Shown here one piece after another: positions 15,092 through 29,300 of a DNA stretch of 64,000 bases. The notes under the pieces are model-generated. The model was not told where the DNA came from. It saw only the letters and a list, made by a program, of their open reading frames with translations, and ran no database searches. The DNA comes from Archegozetes longisetosus. Taxonomy: Eukaryota > Arthropoda > Arachnida > Sarcoptiformes > Trhypochthoniidae. The stretch covers positions 9,330,238-9,394,237 of the forward strand of contig JAEMBT020000008.1 in the NCBI GenBank assembly GCA_018873245.2. The letters run 5' to 3'. The translations under genes were made by a program, and so were the position numbers. How positions within the stretch are numbered: the stretch's first letter is position 1; each line of letters begins with the position of its first letter.

Positions 15092-16819
15092 ATGACTGCT
15101 AACCAAAAATGTCTGAATCCAAGGATGGATTATAATTAGCTTCCATACCGGCTGTTATCAAAATTCAACAAGTACTACGTTAGGTAAAAAATGAGTTGCT
15201 TAACAGTAGTTTCTAACCAATAACTTATACTAAACACTAACTGTATATCAAAAATCATATAAGAAACCTTTCCGGCAGTAAAATTAAATCTTTCCTCAAA
15301 TCAGTCATTAGGCATGATTTAAATCTTTCAAAACCCCAACTTTTTACGATTTGATAGAAGAAAAATTCTTTTCCGACGTTTCAAGTATTGTAATACTCAG
15401 TTGAATGAAACAGTTTTACTACTAATTTATTTGTTAGTTATCTAAGTATTATAAGACTGGTGAGTGAATTACCGTGAATTGGGTCTTGAGACTAACAGAG
15501 AACCGGCCATAAAAAAAGATTAAAATCACTTTATCATATATAGGAAAATATTCGACGAAAAAAACTCAACATTTAGTTAATGTTCCGCTTCTGATATGGA
15601 AAAGATTCTTTAGATTTGTGGTTCTCTCAATTAGAACTTTGAAGATTTTATAGCATCAAAGTTTGTTTTTATGTAGAATATAATCACATTTTATATAAAA
15701 ACGGATTAAAGGATAAGATTCTGAGAGTACGTGATTTACTGGGAATCAGATTTAAAATTAAATAAATTTGTTCAACTTATTTTCAGAGTCAGCAAATTAA
15801 ACTTGTTTATTGAGCCAAGTAACTATTTAAATACAGGTTTAATCAATTATTTTGCTTGCAAAATGTGCAAAATTTAATGTGCAAACTTTTTTGTTGCGAA
15901 TCACATTTATCTGAAAATCGTAAGCGAATCAAACTTGAAAATGGCTGAATAAAACACGTTTTTTCTGGTTATTAAAGTTTAGCTGGTATGTAAATCAAAT
16001 CCATAAAGAATATTACGCGAAGATTAAACTGAAATTAAATCATCATGAAAAGCCTTAATATTAACTGTCCAACGGCTAAACTCTTTACACAAACTTGTTA
16101 TACCATTAAGTTGATTTCTATTATCTCATAATTATCTTTAACCCTACCATCAAGTGAATATGATATAATCGTCTAAACTTTGACCACATTCTGCCATTAA
16201 GAACAAAGAACTCATTAGTTTTATGCTTGATTTCTTAACCCTTACTTCTACTTAATTTTCAAATGTTAACTTTTGGGAAACTGTTAAGGCCTGGATATTA
16301 ATGAACTTCCCTTTCATGCTTTAATCTGGTAATTCATTTTCTAATTTGTTGCAATTTTTCGAATTTTTCCAATTTTTTCAATTAGTTTTCTTCAAATGAA
16401 TGAGTTTCCGACTAAATATGTTGTAATAGAAGGCAAACATTGGTTCACAAGCTATTGAACTAAAGTTAAAAATAGTATAGATTTTTGCAATTCAAATAAA
16501 CAGTTTAAGTGAAATGAACTGCAATTTGAAAAATCAAAAGTAGTTATAAATAAAACATTAGATTTGAAACTCGTTCAAGTCATTAGAAAAGTTCAAACTC
16601 ATAAAACAGTTTGAAATGCAACTAATTTTCACCCAAAAACATCTCTAAACATAATTGTAAAATCATTTGTAGGTGCTGTTAAACATTAGAAATCAATTCG
16701 AATAATAGGGTTAGTATTTAATCAATTTCGTAAAGTTTTATGTAAATATCATCTTTAAAGTTATTCATATATGTTATAACTGTTGAGAGACAAGTATTTG
16801 TGTCAAGTTTAGCAGTGCT

Positions 16820-16820
<1 letters not shown>

Positions 16821-16866
<46 letters not shown>
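16821..16866. repeat. (AG)n microsatellite
   Basis: About 22 AG units followed by AAAGAAAG. Confidence 0.97.
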
Positions 16867-16870
<4 letters not shown>

Positions 16871-17386
16871 AAGAAAAGTATTAAATAATAATTAGAGATA
16901 ACTCGTATTAGTATTAATGTGAAGAGTTTTAGTGAAGAAAAACAGTTCGATTAATCATGAAAATTTCTAATTGAGTTTTATTGAAGAAAGGCTATAGCTG
17001 TCAGAAAAAAGGAGTGTTCCCTTCTATTCAATTAACTCTATTTTGTTTAATACAATCATATTTGAATTTTTTTCTTCCTGAAGCCTCTAATTCTTTAATT
17101 AAACAGTAATTGGGTCTTAGATGAATCGCCAAAATAAATCTTATTTTTCAGTCTTTTGTTTAGAAAACTTTTCATTCAACTTGAACTATGGCCTAAAGTG
17201 TTATTCGTATTAAATTTAAGACATAATGAGATGAAAGTTTGAAACATCCTATCAGAAATGAATTAGAACTGTGCCACAAACAATTTAAAAACTCTAAAAA
17301 CATTTCATTTCCTTTAGGCAAACAAATTATTATTTAGTTCGCAGTAAAGATCCACAAAATCAAATGCAATACTGGCTAATAGTAAT

Positions 17387-17640
17387 GAACAAGTTTCTTA
17401 ATACGTATTTGTTTTTCATATGAATTTGAAATAAATATTTTCGTTAGTAAGAGATTTGTAGATTTCTCGGTTTTTTTCCGTCTAAATCATTTTTTATCAA
17501 TCTCTCTACAAGTCTGTAAAGTGAATGGAGGCTTGAAGGACGCGAGGACTCCTATCGTAAGGATATCGGTAGCACTTAATAAAGTTCTAAAGTCCGACAC
17601 CGATTGGATCCTTCAAGTTTCAGACTATATGAGCAAATAA
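17387..17640 (+). other. GC-richer open stretch of unknown nature
   Basis: A forward frame without ATG stays open for over 80 codons and ends VNGGLKDARTPIVRIS...VSDYMSK then TAA. Only the last 40 codons look protein-like. CTTGAAGGA (17532-17540) and TCCTTCAAG (17609-17617) form inverted ends around the GC-rich core. It could be an isolated exon, a decayed gene or a tiny MITE. Confidence 0.3.
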
Positions 17641-17956
17641 GCCCAATAACTAGACAATTGAATTAAAGGAACATTGCGATAAACAAAGATAACTTCAAGC
17701 AAACTTATTTGGTAGCTGGAACAAGGGCTCAAATCACTGTTGTGACACTGCTCCTTTAAGCCCTTCTTCTAGTGAGTGGGCTAACTACAGGACGTTATAT
17801 ATAAGCATAAAATATTGCATACTATCTTTACTTGAAAACTCTTCAATGATTTTTTGTTGATAGGATTGTACTTCAATTCTCAATAGTTTTGGAATATATG
17901 TTTAACAGCACAGCCTTTCAATGAAAAACCGTTTTGCAAACATATGTCAACTCAAA

Positions 17957-18025
17957 TCCAGACTCAATGCTATTCCAATTGATAGTCAGTTTAGACTCAA
18001 TGCTATTCTAATTGATAGCGAGTTC
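17957..18025. repeat. Tandem duplication of about 33 bases
   Basis: AGACTCAATGCTATTC is repeated, followed both times by AATTGATAG and a short variable end. Confidence 0.85.
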
Positions 18026-18746
18026 TGTTTGAGTTTCTCTTCTCTTAATCAGTTCTCAATTATGATTTCTATTAAAGATATGTTTTAATACTTTTGTAGT
18101 TGCAATCAAAATCAAGTTTATTTTATTTATCAATTGGTTTATTGAGCAAAACATACATTAAACTTACTATCTGTTTAGGTCAAATGTATTAGATATGCAA
18201 AAAAAAGTTTGAATTGCAATTGAATGCTAAATTCGTTTGATAATTAATAGATATTTTGTAACCTATCCTTTCCTTCCATTCATCCCAATTCACTTAACTA
18301 ATAGTTATTTAAATGAAATATTCATTTAAATGGAAAAATACCTGACATTAAAACTAGGTTTTTAATGATTTATGTTTTCTTTTTCTTATGATTTATGTTT
18401 TGATTTTCTTCAAAAGTAAAACCAATACAAAACTCAGTGTTTTTAAATCAAAATTTATCTAAATTGTCAACTCCATCGTACAGCAAACTGTTATTATGCG
18501 CATAAAAACTACACTTTTCTCATCAACAACCTACGCATTGTTTCTTTAAATTTTTCATTTATCAAAATCGCGTTTCTCTTAAATATTCTTCTCTTATGTA
18601 TGAGTGTTAGTAAAAAGAAGAGAAATAAAAATCAAATTACTTCAAGGCTTTTGCAGCAGAGCTTAAGTTATGGGCTTTTCAATCGAGAACTCTCTCGACA
18701 TTTTTCTCTCTGATATGAGAATGAGTTCTGATTTACTTCGACCTCA

Positions 18747-18747
18747 A

Positions 18748-18779
<32 letters not shown>
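18747..18779. repeat. (ATT)n microsatellite
   Basis: About 11 ATT units. A shorter run lies at 22288-22305. Confidence 0.95.
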
Positions 18780-18780
<1 letters not shown>

Positions 18781-21488
18781 AATAAGTAATCCTTGTACGA
18801 GATTTTCTATGCAAGTAAACATCGTTTCGCGCTCTCCTCAATAAATTTTTTGGTCTTCAGTTAAACTTTTTAGGGTTGAGTGAAAGAGTTTTTAATCGAT
18901 AAAAAAAATACTTTGTAACTGAAAGTTTTTTCTCAACTTCGTAGACCAGAGCGAAACTTAAGCGTTTTTTCTTAAGTGATAATTCGAATCCGTTGAATAG
19001 TTTTTAAACTCTAGAAACCTAGTCCGTAAGATGAACAAAAGAAAAAATAGAAACCTTTTTTGAACTTTACAGAGGAATAAGTTGAAAAAAGTGGTTGCGA
19101 AAATTTGTTGCGAAAATTTGTTGCGAAAGGTCTCCAATTTGAACGCTTTCGCAAATTTCCGTAACGTAAAAATAGTATACATGATTGAACCACCTTGTGA
19201 AAAATAAAGGTTTAAGTCAGTTCTATGGAGCCAGTCTTTTATCTTTTCCTTCAGTAAATCATTTAATTACTATCTCATTTTCTTAGTTCACACTTAAATA
19301 AATATTAAACATTTCATAAGGTTCAATTCTGGTCATAAACTTTTTTAAATTAAATTGTTGTCCAAATAAATAATGAGTTTTACTAATGGATGTGAATAAG
19401 AGAAAAGTTTTATTGTTTGAACGTATTAAAAAGGGTTAATTTGGTTGTATTATCTCATCTTTTATTAATTGTGATAAAATACCAGACTAGAAACAGATAA
19501 TAATTTAGAGCATCTAGCTGTGCTGTTAAGTGCGAGACAAATACAAAACATTTTTTCTATTACTTAGAGCAAACACTGCCGAGAATGATATTTTTCTAAT
19601 TTTTCTTTCTTTTTGTAAGCAATCTTCTCGAAATCTATTGAGTCTTTTATTTTTAATGTAATTTAATTCATGAGAAAAATAAATGCTGTGCTCAACTCAC
19701 AATTTAGATATCGCTCAAAGGCTTGAATAACATTATTCTTAAGCAACCGTACCAAAAGAGTTAAATGAAGGGAAAATATTTTCCAAAAATATACTTATCT
19801 ATGACTGAATCTTTTAAAGTGTTTTCGGAAAAATAAGTTCCGAAAAACAATCCACTAAAAGAATACAAATAAGTTTTAGTGAACGTTAAACATTATTGTT
19901 GGAGTTGATTGAATTTTACGTTATTATTTCAAACTTTTATAAAACGTTGCAAACTTTTTATTCAGAGTGAATGTTCTATAGCAAAAAAAACTTTTCACTT
20001 ATTTCTTTTAAATATCAATTCAAGCCTCCAGAGTATTAGTCAAAGCTTTTAAAATGAAAATTATTGTTACTAGAAATCAGATTCTTATGCATCCAAAATG
20101 GGGACATCTAAAGTAAATTAAACTAGCTGAGTAGTTTGCACGCAGGGCCTAAGTGTTAGCTTTGTATGGCAATCACTTACGCCTTTCTTCTCTCAGTCAA
20201 CTATTCTGTTGACTTGTGTCAAAACAAATAGAACTTAAGTATTTCTAACTTTTTTCGAGCCATACTACTAAAAGTTAGTATTTGAAAGTATTTTCTAGTT
20301 TTTGCATAATGTATGAATCGATAGTGAACTAACACTGGATGTAAAGTAAAAGATAGAGTGAAATAATTCATTAGAAATAAATTGCTTCGAAGTACTGTTT
20401 TCTATCTTTTACTCATTGACAATCGATACACACATGAAGAAACAATTTGAGTATAGAATTTTAGCACACAGTTCAGATCTACGTTTGCTCTATTGACAGA
20501 GGTTTCCAAGTTTAAATCAGTATCGATTCATTTGAAGGAAGCTTCAGATGAAGAGTAAAGAAAATACGTTTTGCATTATATATGCATTACTTATAAATCT
20601 AAATCAAATATGGATTTGTTCGCATAACAACAACCTGTGATTGAGTCCTGAATTGTGAGAGAAATTTTTAGTTTCAATCGTAAAAGTATTTGAATACATT
20701 ATAAATTCATAGAAATCTCATCCCTTACATCGAGATCAACATGAGTTATATGAAACATATATCAATAGAAAAAATAGAGTGCAAAAGCTCTAAGGCATGA
20801 AGGAGAGAAAAAATGTTCAGTTCCTGTATTGTATTGACTGAACTTTTTTCCTCTTTTTTAAGCAAAACATAGGAACCTAATATTCAAAGTTAAAGGCATT
20901 TTAATGTTGTTTCCATTGCAAAATACTTTTTAATCATAGGCTGTTTCGATACGCACCAAACCATATCATATTATGTTGTGAACAAACGTGTTTTTGGAGG
21001 ACTTGTATAGTGAAGTCCGAGTCTATTACTTTATCTGCTCATTCTACCCATAGTTAACGATAATTATTAAAGTGTGACGATTTTCGTTATTTTTACTAGC
21101 TCATTTCTACTCTCTTATCATTGGTCATAAATATAAATCATCGCGAGATTTATGCTTTCGAAAAAAGTCCAACTATTGTTCAAAAAATATTGTCCACATT
21201 AAAAATCCATTAGAACCTTCTTGCTTGCACTTCACTTTTCAATTTGATCCTCATTTTCAATTCTATTTGAATAACTCATTGAAAATTTAGTTTTAGGCAA
21301 AATTTAGTTGCAACTGTTATAAACCATTAAAATAACCATTAAATCCAGTTTGTTATTTGTTGCGAAATAGTTTTCCTAGTACCACATTTCCTATTTATTA
21401 ATCATGCCTAAGTACTGGTACATATTTAGATAGGATTGCTTTGATGCGAAACTCGTCTAAATTTCCAGTTTGGATCAACATCTGATAA

Positions 21489-21548
21489 ATTAGTTCTTCA
21501 CAACTGTCCCACTCCAAGATTAGTTTTCCACAACTGCTCGAGTGCAAG
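21489..21548. repeat. Imperfect 30-base tandem duplication
   Basis: TTAGTTCTTCACAACTG and TTAGTTTTCCACAACTG start two adjacent copies, each ending with a CAAG block. It explains the repeated CGKLILEW/CEELI pattern in a reverse open frame here. Confidence 0.8.
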
Positions 21549-24500
21549 CCTGGAAAAAGCCTGTTCGTTTGAAATATGTTCAACATAAATAAAAGTAGAT
21601 GTTAGATAGGCATTCAATTTTTATTGATTATAGTTTGTGCTTCACTAAACTATACGGCTATTAATAGCTCCTGATTCACTAATGACTTATTCAAAAGTTA
21701 TTGAGAGCCTTCTTCAAGAATAACCCTTTTATTAATTTAATCTGAGAAGCCTTCAAATTATTGAAATAGAGTCTAAAGTGTTGGGCAAACCAATCAAACG
21801 AGCCATTCATAAAAGCAAGTGCTGACTAAACTCTATTCATATTTATATAGAGTTTATATATAGACTAGAAAAGCAACGGTATTAATTCTTATCCTAATGA
21901 TACCTCTATAAGCTAATGAAATTATGGATTCAAGGCTATAGGAATTAAAAGCAATATAACATTTATTATCACGTTAAACAAACAGTTCAAATGATTTCAC
22001 TTCTTAGCAAAACCAGAATAACTGGCCCTTTCTGGTTTTTACTTTCTCTTCGCTTTATTCTATACAGATATTATACTTGATAATCACATCTTATTCTTAT
22101 ACCGACTAATTCATTGACTGACCAGAGTTAGCGCGTAAGTACTAGTGCTTATCCGTTTGAAAACTTTTATATAAAAGTCTCAAAAGTTTATCAGTATGCG
22201 TATATAATTGACTTATTTGTCCCGGCTGCTCTAACATGCTATGTTAATCGTATAACTAGTTACTTATCCCCTTCTTTAAGCCAAACATATTATTATTATT
22301 ATTATTTCTTCCTATGATAATTTTGTTTACTTTATAGTTCATCTCTACTTTGATTCTCATGATAACACTTTTTAAAACACCTTAAGCAATATTTTTGCGA
22401 AATCTAATTTTCCAAGTTTAGTTACAGAACTAGCTTTTCAGTACTTCAAAACTATAATATCATTTCATATCTTTCAAGCAGATCTCATCTTCAAATTCGA
22501 GGTTCAAATCAGGCTTAGTTCCAGTAAAATATACTATAAAAGACACTTTTCTGGTTAGTCTTGATCTTAATCATCAACTCTAACACTACTTTAAGAACTT
22601 TATGAACGTTTGAAACTTGAGAAAAAACTGATTTCATTGAAAGTTTTCAATAATTCAATGTAATAGTTATTGAGCAAATAAATTATTTTTTCTCTTGAGT
22701 ATTGAGGCATTGATAAACACTTTAGCTCAACATTATTAATGCTTTTTAATCACTTATACCACACACTGACAGCTCTTATTTGCTACTTTTAACCAATGTT
22801 TCATCAAATATACGCAAGTAATTAACACCAATTCGGTGTTAGATCGGTTTTCATAACATTTTTTATGCTTCATTCTCAAAGATAGAAAAACTTTTTTAGA
22901 AACAAGTTATTGAAACACCAATTACTAGATCATTCGATAATTCGATACTAATAAGAAAATGTTTGACACAGCAACTTTTACACAGCAGCTTTTCCCTTAT
23001 ATGCCAAAATTCTTATTGCAATTTCTCCTAATTTTTACCTTTTATACTCTCAATCAAATTAGGGAAAGGTTAAAAGCTTTCAAACGCTTTTCTAACGATA
23101 AACTTTTTTCTTGATTAAGCGGAAATTTCCAATGGCTTTCAGGTCAATATCGGGGCTGCACTTGCTTTATCGATTAACTGAAGACCTGCTTAAATATTAA
23201 TCAGTCTTTATAAGCCGTTCTGTAACTTGCAATTCAATTATTTCCAATCTAATTGTGATTTTCACACTTTTATGCTCAAAACCTTATTGTAATTGTAAAC
23301 CATAAAAAATGAGGAAAAATTCAATTTACTTTTTTCGGTTCTAGGTCAAGTCCACTTGCAATTACTTGCTATATGACTCAAAACAAATTACAATCGTATG
23401 TTTTTTCAGATCTTGCTCATTTTGATACAATTAATTATTGCTAATTAGCTGCAATTATTTATATGTTGTTAGAAAAGTTCTGATTAACTTTCAAAGATGT
23501 GGTCTGCTCTTAAAGTAGTTCCTAGAAGTGGCGCACGACAATCCCATTCACAGCTAAATTTTGACCGTAATTCCCAGTAATATTTACTCATAGTATTAAT
23601 CACCAGAGAGTTTGATTGACTTTACTCAACTGATAAAAGAAGCTCTATTACAAGGGTATACTTATTAATGCATTTAATTAATTAGGGAAAATTTTCTGTT
23701 CATTTCTGTAATTACTTGCAAATTGAATTTGCATTAGCTAATGTTATATATTGCATGATAAGTCTTATCTAGAAGAATAACTGTTTTTTCGCTTTATTTT
23801 CTTATTAATTGTTTGAATAGGTCCTCAAATCTAATGGCCTTAAAAAGCTCAATCAATAAATCTAATGATAGCTGAAGTTGTGCATAAAGTTTGCGAACAA
23901 CCATCTAAAAATACATCGAGAGCTTGAAGATAAAGGAGTTTTTAATGCTTATCATCATTTATAACCATATAATTAAGAATTAAGCTAAGAAAAAACGATG
24001 ATTTATTATAATAAATAACTGTAAAATAAATCCATTTATGAAACTGTAAAATATTTTCAATTAGAAAATCTGACCAAAACCCTGTTTTTCATAGTGTTAA
24101 GGCTATAGCAATGATATTCAAGGTGAATATTTAGTTAAGTCTTTCCACATGAGTTTGTAATACAAAAGCGTCTTATCTACTTTTGTAATATAACCCATTC
24201 ACAGATATCCCTTCAAGCCATCACTATTTTCTACTTCTCAGTTAGCCGATGTCACTCTGTTCATTCAAAAATGCATTAAATAATTATCTAATACGTCTGA
24301 TCAGACATCTAATCTAATAATTATTTCAATATAGAGTCTAATTAATCCTATTTAAATCATGTAAACCTTATAAAGAGTTTTTCATAGATGAGCATATAAA
24401 ATGATATCTGCTATTTGTTTAAGCATCTGTTTTTGGCTTTTCGCAAACTTTTCTCATAAATGACAGAGTTTTTTCTCTAAAGCTCGAGAAGAAACTTTAG

Positions 24501-25478
24501 CGTTCAGTCACTACCTCTGAAATCGACTAACTGTTAGACTTCACCCATCCTTTCAACATAAGAATCATTTGTAAGTAAAGGTCAGGCTGGAGGCAATTCG
24601 CAAAAAAAACTTGAAAAACTCGATCCGATTTTATATAATTCCCCTAAAACTGATTGAAACTGGGAATACATACTCGAGAAATTAGGCAAAAATGATTTAC
24701 TTTTAGATATTATCTGTAATCACACGTGCCATTGAAGCCCTTCAAACAGAAACTGGTTTGTTTGTGCCCTATAAGTAGTCTTATCTGTATTACAATATTC
24801 GCTAATTTTCTCTCTTATGAAAATGACATTTTCTCCTCTCCTCAATATGACATCTCTACCTCTAATTGTTTTCAACTTATGCTTCTATTTGCTAGGAGTT
24901 CATATTTTGGTGCGTTTATATGATTTATTGGTTGTAAACTACTTTGTTGTATTTATTTAGCTACGTTTTTAACTAATATGTGAGTGGAGAGCTAATGCAA
25001 AACTTTTACTCTCATGTAAGACAACTTATATTGTTGTAAGAATGCATGAAATTGTTTGTATAACAAAAAGCTTTTAATATATAGCTTATTAAATAAGATA
25101 AGCCATATATAACTACACATTGAAAGAGCGCAAAATGAACAACGTTTTAAAGTAAATACCAACTGAAAAACTAATACTAAGTCTAACTGAAAAAGTGCTA
25201 AAACGTCAAAACTGCTAATCAACACATTTAATGCTAAAAACAAAACCTACAGACAAAGACACTTATAAAGTATGACATAAGACATGCAGAACACATTCAG
25301 ACAAACATCATATAACACTTTGGTTTGGTTTAGAAGACATCGGAATAAACTATTCAGGTAATTTTCCATACGATTATCAAAAATGATCCAAGAATCAGTC
25401 AGAAAATACTATCCATAAAAAATTCAGAGCTAATACACAAAAAATATTTCTATTCATTTCAATGAGAGCTTGTGTCAA

Positions 25479-25690
25479 ATTCAGTGCCTGTACGAGTGCA
25501 TAGTTACAAGTGTACAGCAATCTGATTGGCTGTCACGCTCGGCTGATGCCAGCTGTGCGCAAACGCACTTGCCAATCTCATTGTCTGCTACTATTCTTTG
25601 CTATAGTCAGTATTGCATCTACTTTTCAACAGTCATCAGCTGTGACCTGAACTATGAGACACTAATAAAGTATAAGAGACATAACATCAC
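25479..25690 (+). promoter_or_regulatory. Probable sestrin promoter with paired CCAAT boxes
   Basis: This stretch is richer in G and C than its flanks, about 500-700 bases before the sestrin start codon. It contains ATTGG at 25525-25529 (an inverted CCAAT) and CCAAT at 25572-25576, plus a TATA-like TATAAGAG at 25671-25678. Placement and motifs suggest the core promoter; the transcription start is not determined. Confidence 0.45.
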
Positions 25691-26185
25691 AGTTTGAACT
25701 TATATTTGATTATTATATTTGTTATAAAACTTTCTTGTAGTCATAAATATCTAATTATAAACTTATTGTTTTTAAGTTTATCTATAGTTTTCTGAGTATT
25801 TTCGTTTGACGCTTTGTTGTCATTTCAGGCTTTATTCCATTTAACAGTCATTTTCTTTGTCTCTTAAGCCCAAAATTGTTTTTTCTTTTAAAGTGAATCA
25901 AAATTATTATCTCAATAAGTTGATCGACAGTAGAAATTTAATAATTAAGCAAAATAATTGAATTGAAGAACAAAAATAAATTATTTGTGAAATAAAACTT
26001 AAACAAATTATTCGTTCATTTTGTTGTTAGTGTTGAGAAGAGAGACCGAAACAAAATAGAAGATATTGCAGATCAATTGCGAATAAATTGTCGAAACCGA
26101 AGAAAAAAAAATTTTCAAAAATCGAAGAGAAATTTGTCAAAATCGAAAATATTTGAATTGGCAAATCAATTGTTTAAATTAACTA
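25691..26185 (+). other. Probable sestrin 5' UTR
   Basis: AT-rich leader between the promoter-like stretch and the start codon, with stop codons in all forward frames and A-rich runs near 26100. Inferred from position only; a 5' UTR intron cannot be excluded. Confidence 0.4.
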
Positions 26186-26365
26186 ATGAGTGAAGTGTTA
26201 CCGCTCCGAATGATTCTACCGCCGAGCTCCCCATCAAATCGACAACAATTAAATTCTAATCATACCCACCAAAATAGTCATCACAATGAGTCACAACAAT
26301 ATAGTTCTCAAGTTTTAAATATTTCTAATAATAAATCGATGACTTCTAATGACAGCAAAAATTGG
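26186..26365 (+). CDS. SESN: Sestrin coding exon 1
   Basis: The first ATG opens 60 codons rich in Ser, Asn, Gln and His, ending at Trp and followed by a GTGAGT donor at 26366 (phase 0). The sequence before the ATG is an AT-rich leader with several stops. No sestrin motif lies in this exon. Its assignment rests on its position, a good donor, a matching phase with exon 2 and a coding-like, low-AT start. An alternative first exon is possible. Confidence 0.72.
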
Positions 26366-29300
26366 GTGAGTTTTAGATTTGAATTAACATAAGTTAGATT
26401 ATGTTGGATTGGATTAAATGTCAATATGTTTAAAGTGATAGATTTGGGGTTATTGAAATTGGTCATATTAAAACTAGTGATTATCCTGAAATTAGATTGA
26501 TTCCCCTATAGAAAGGTTAATTTAGTGTTGATTCTGTTAAGCAATTTTTTCATTGGTGATAATCTGTATAATTTGTTGATTAATTTTATTGATTTTGTGT
26601 TAACTTTTATTTTGAGTTTGATTTAAAATCTAAAAGTCAATATAATGTTTTCTCCTATTTCTAAATCGATAGCGAAACTGATAATTTAGTAAATTTTATC
26701 TTCAAAATTAAATCAATAAATTGATTGTTAATCGTAAAATCTGTTTGGCATAACCTGAAAGCTTAATTAATATTTGAAATTTAATCATAAGTAATAAATT
26801 GCCGGTAATTAGACGAAAAATTCGTTTCCGATAAGTTTCCTAAGTGTTTTGTTAGTGTGATAGCTATTTTTAGGAAAATAGCATAATCTCTAGATTAGTA
26901 CTGAGAATTAAGGGACCAAATATGTTCTCACTACATACACACACACACACACACACACTCGATGTCTTATTGTCTGATGAAATGTTTTTAATATGTTTCC
27001 ACACTTTTAAGCTTGACTTTCTATTAATACTAAAAGTACTTTTTTGCTGCCTCTTCATTTCTCACTTCTATGTTATTTCTCGTGCAGTCAAATATTTGAG
27101 CTGAACTTAACCTTATTTTGTGATTAGTTTTAAGGGGAAACAAATGAAAGTTTTAATTGAAATGAGATAAAATAATTTAAGAAAAGTATAACATAGTTGA
27201 GAAATGTGTTCAATTACGGTTGTTATGATTTGTTATATTTGAAGCATAGAAAAAATTGATTTCTAGATATAAATCAAAAGAAACATTATTTTAGTTTAGA
27301 AATTTTTTCTCTTTTATGTATGTATTATTTATTGATTGAAACTATTTTTTCAAACATAAAAAGCTCCTAAAATCCTATAAAATATATTAGACTGAAGTTC
27401 TCTGGTATTTACTCTGGTATTTACTCGTATTTTTGTGAGGATATATGGGAAAGACGTTTATGTTTTATAATTTTTTTATGTTAAATCTCGAAAGTGTTTT
27501 GATCATTACATATCTAAGTCTATATTGAAATGATCTAAACAGAGAAACTAGCATATCATGCACTTATATTATGCACTTACAAGTATTTCATAACCAATAA
27601 ATCTCTCATTTATAGTTTCACTACCATTACATCAAATGTTATCAAATCAAAATTTGTCTAAATTTCTTATCAAGAGATCCGTTATTGACAAATAAATATT
27701 TTTATTGTTATCAACAAATTATTTTAACTCTCAGTTTTGATGAGAGAAAGTTTGAGGCAACTGACTATCAAAAATGAGTTAAGCATTAGATAGAATAGTA
27801 TAGCAGTTAAGCTATTCTTTGGTAAGTATTGATTTTCTATGTGTTTAACAATAATATTTATGTACAATTGAAAGTTTGATTCATTATTCTAAAGGCCGTC
27901 AAAGTTGGACTAAAGTTTTGATTTATAACATGATTGTATATAAGAGTAATATAATAAATGGAAACGCATACAGTAAAACCTGGCTATTTAGGAAGTCTAG
28001 TTAAGCCCTTTTCGAAAAGGGCAAGTCTATAAGAATTGCGTAACTACGTGTAAAACAGCTTAAATACATATGAAATGGCTTAACTACATGTTAAAGATAG
28101 AGAGGTTTAGCTGTAACCAGAAATAGAGAAAGAGAAGAAAAAATGTTATCAATTAGCGTATATCTCATATTATGAGAATCGATATTCAGGAAGAGAGCCC
28201 CAAAATTAATAGAGATCTATAGTTATGCCACTTTATAATAACCATTGAATGGAATGATAACATTTATCATTGTAAGTATATAGAAATAGATCCCAATTCT
28301 TGTTTAACTTTGTCTTTTATCATTCATAGCAACACATTCTAACAGTTCAACTATAGTTCACGAAAATCGTTCAACTTTTTGATCAAAAGCTATTTTCAGA
28401 TAACTCGTCAATGGGTTTCACTTTTTTCTAGCTTTTGCTCTCCTTTTGGTCTGAATAGTATTTTCATAGAGATAGCAAAAGTTTATTAATACTGATTACT
28501 TGCATATTTCGCAATACCAATACTGTTGACGACCACTTGTTATGTAAATATTAGCCAGATTTAGTTTAGATAGTATTTCAAAATAATTATTAGTCCTTCA
28601 AACTGTTACATTTTTCGATATCAATACTTAAAGCCAGTTATTTGTCTTTCAAATCTAAGAACTTTACTTAAGACCAGAAATAGTTTTCAGGCCTTTTTAT
28701 GCCATAACTCATATGGATTGGTGTTGAAAATGAGACCGAATTGCCGGCTAATCGTTCAAAATATCAGCAATCAATAATGAAATATAATTTTTTAAAAAAT
28801 AATTTCATATGAAAATCTATTTTTATACACAATTGGAAACGTAATTAACGCGTCACATAATTAATTTATCAAAAGAAAAAAATACGAGAAATTAAAATAA
28901 TTAAGACAAAAAGAAAAATAAATACCCGGTTATACAGTGCGGTATTTTCTGGTAGAATACCCGGAAATACCGACAACTAAGTACTCGTTGGATATTAGTG
29001 TTTTGTTTACTCTTTTCTCGTCTGGTTTCCTGCAAATGATTATTAAGGGGACTGGAAAGCCGGTCCTGATAATCAGAAAACTAGGGTTTGAGGAAATTGA
29101 TAGCATTTATATTTAATAACTATTTCAATACTTTGCCCATTGCGGTATATAAATAATCTAATTATTTCTTCTATCAGCTTCTATACAAATCTATTCATAT
29201 AACAACTTATACAACTTTTTCTTTGCATAAATGAATACTATAACTTATATGTTTTTATATTCTGTTTAATTGTTGCCAATCGTTCTTTTGTAAAGTTCAC

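Larger units (their letters stand above)
1..25440. other. Gene-poor AT-rich region
   Basis: I see no supported gene on either strand. Open frames are short, rich in Phe, Ile, Lys, Asn, Leu and Ser, and lack domains or splice-consistent partners. The region could be intergenic or part of a long intron of a gene outside the window. Features seen in it are listed separately. Confidence 0.6.

Noticed and set aside
25470..25697. Forward frame before sestrin as an upstream exon
   Set aside because: It coincides with the CCAAT-bearing promoter-like stretch, and I saw no sestrin-like residues in it.
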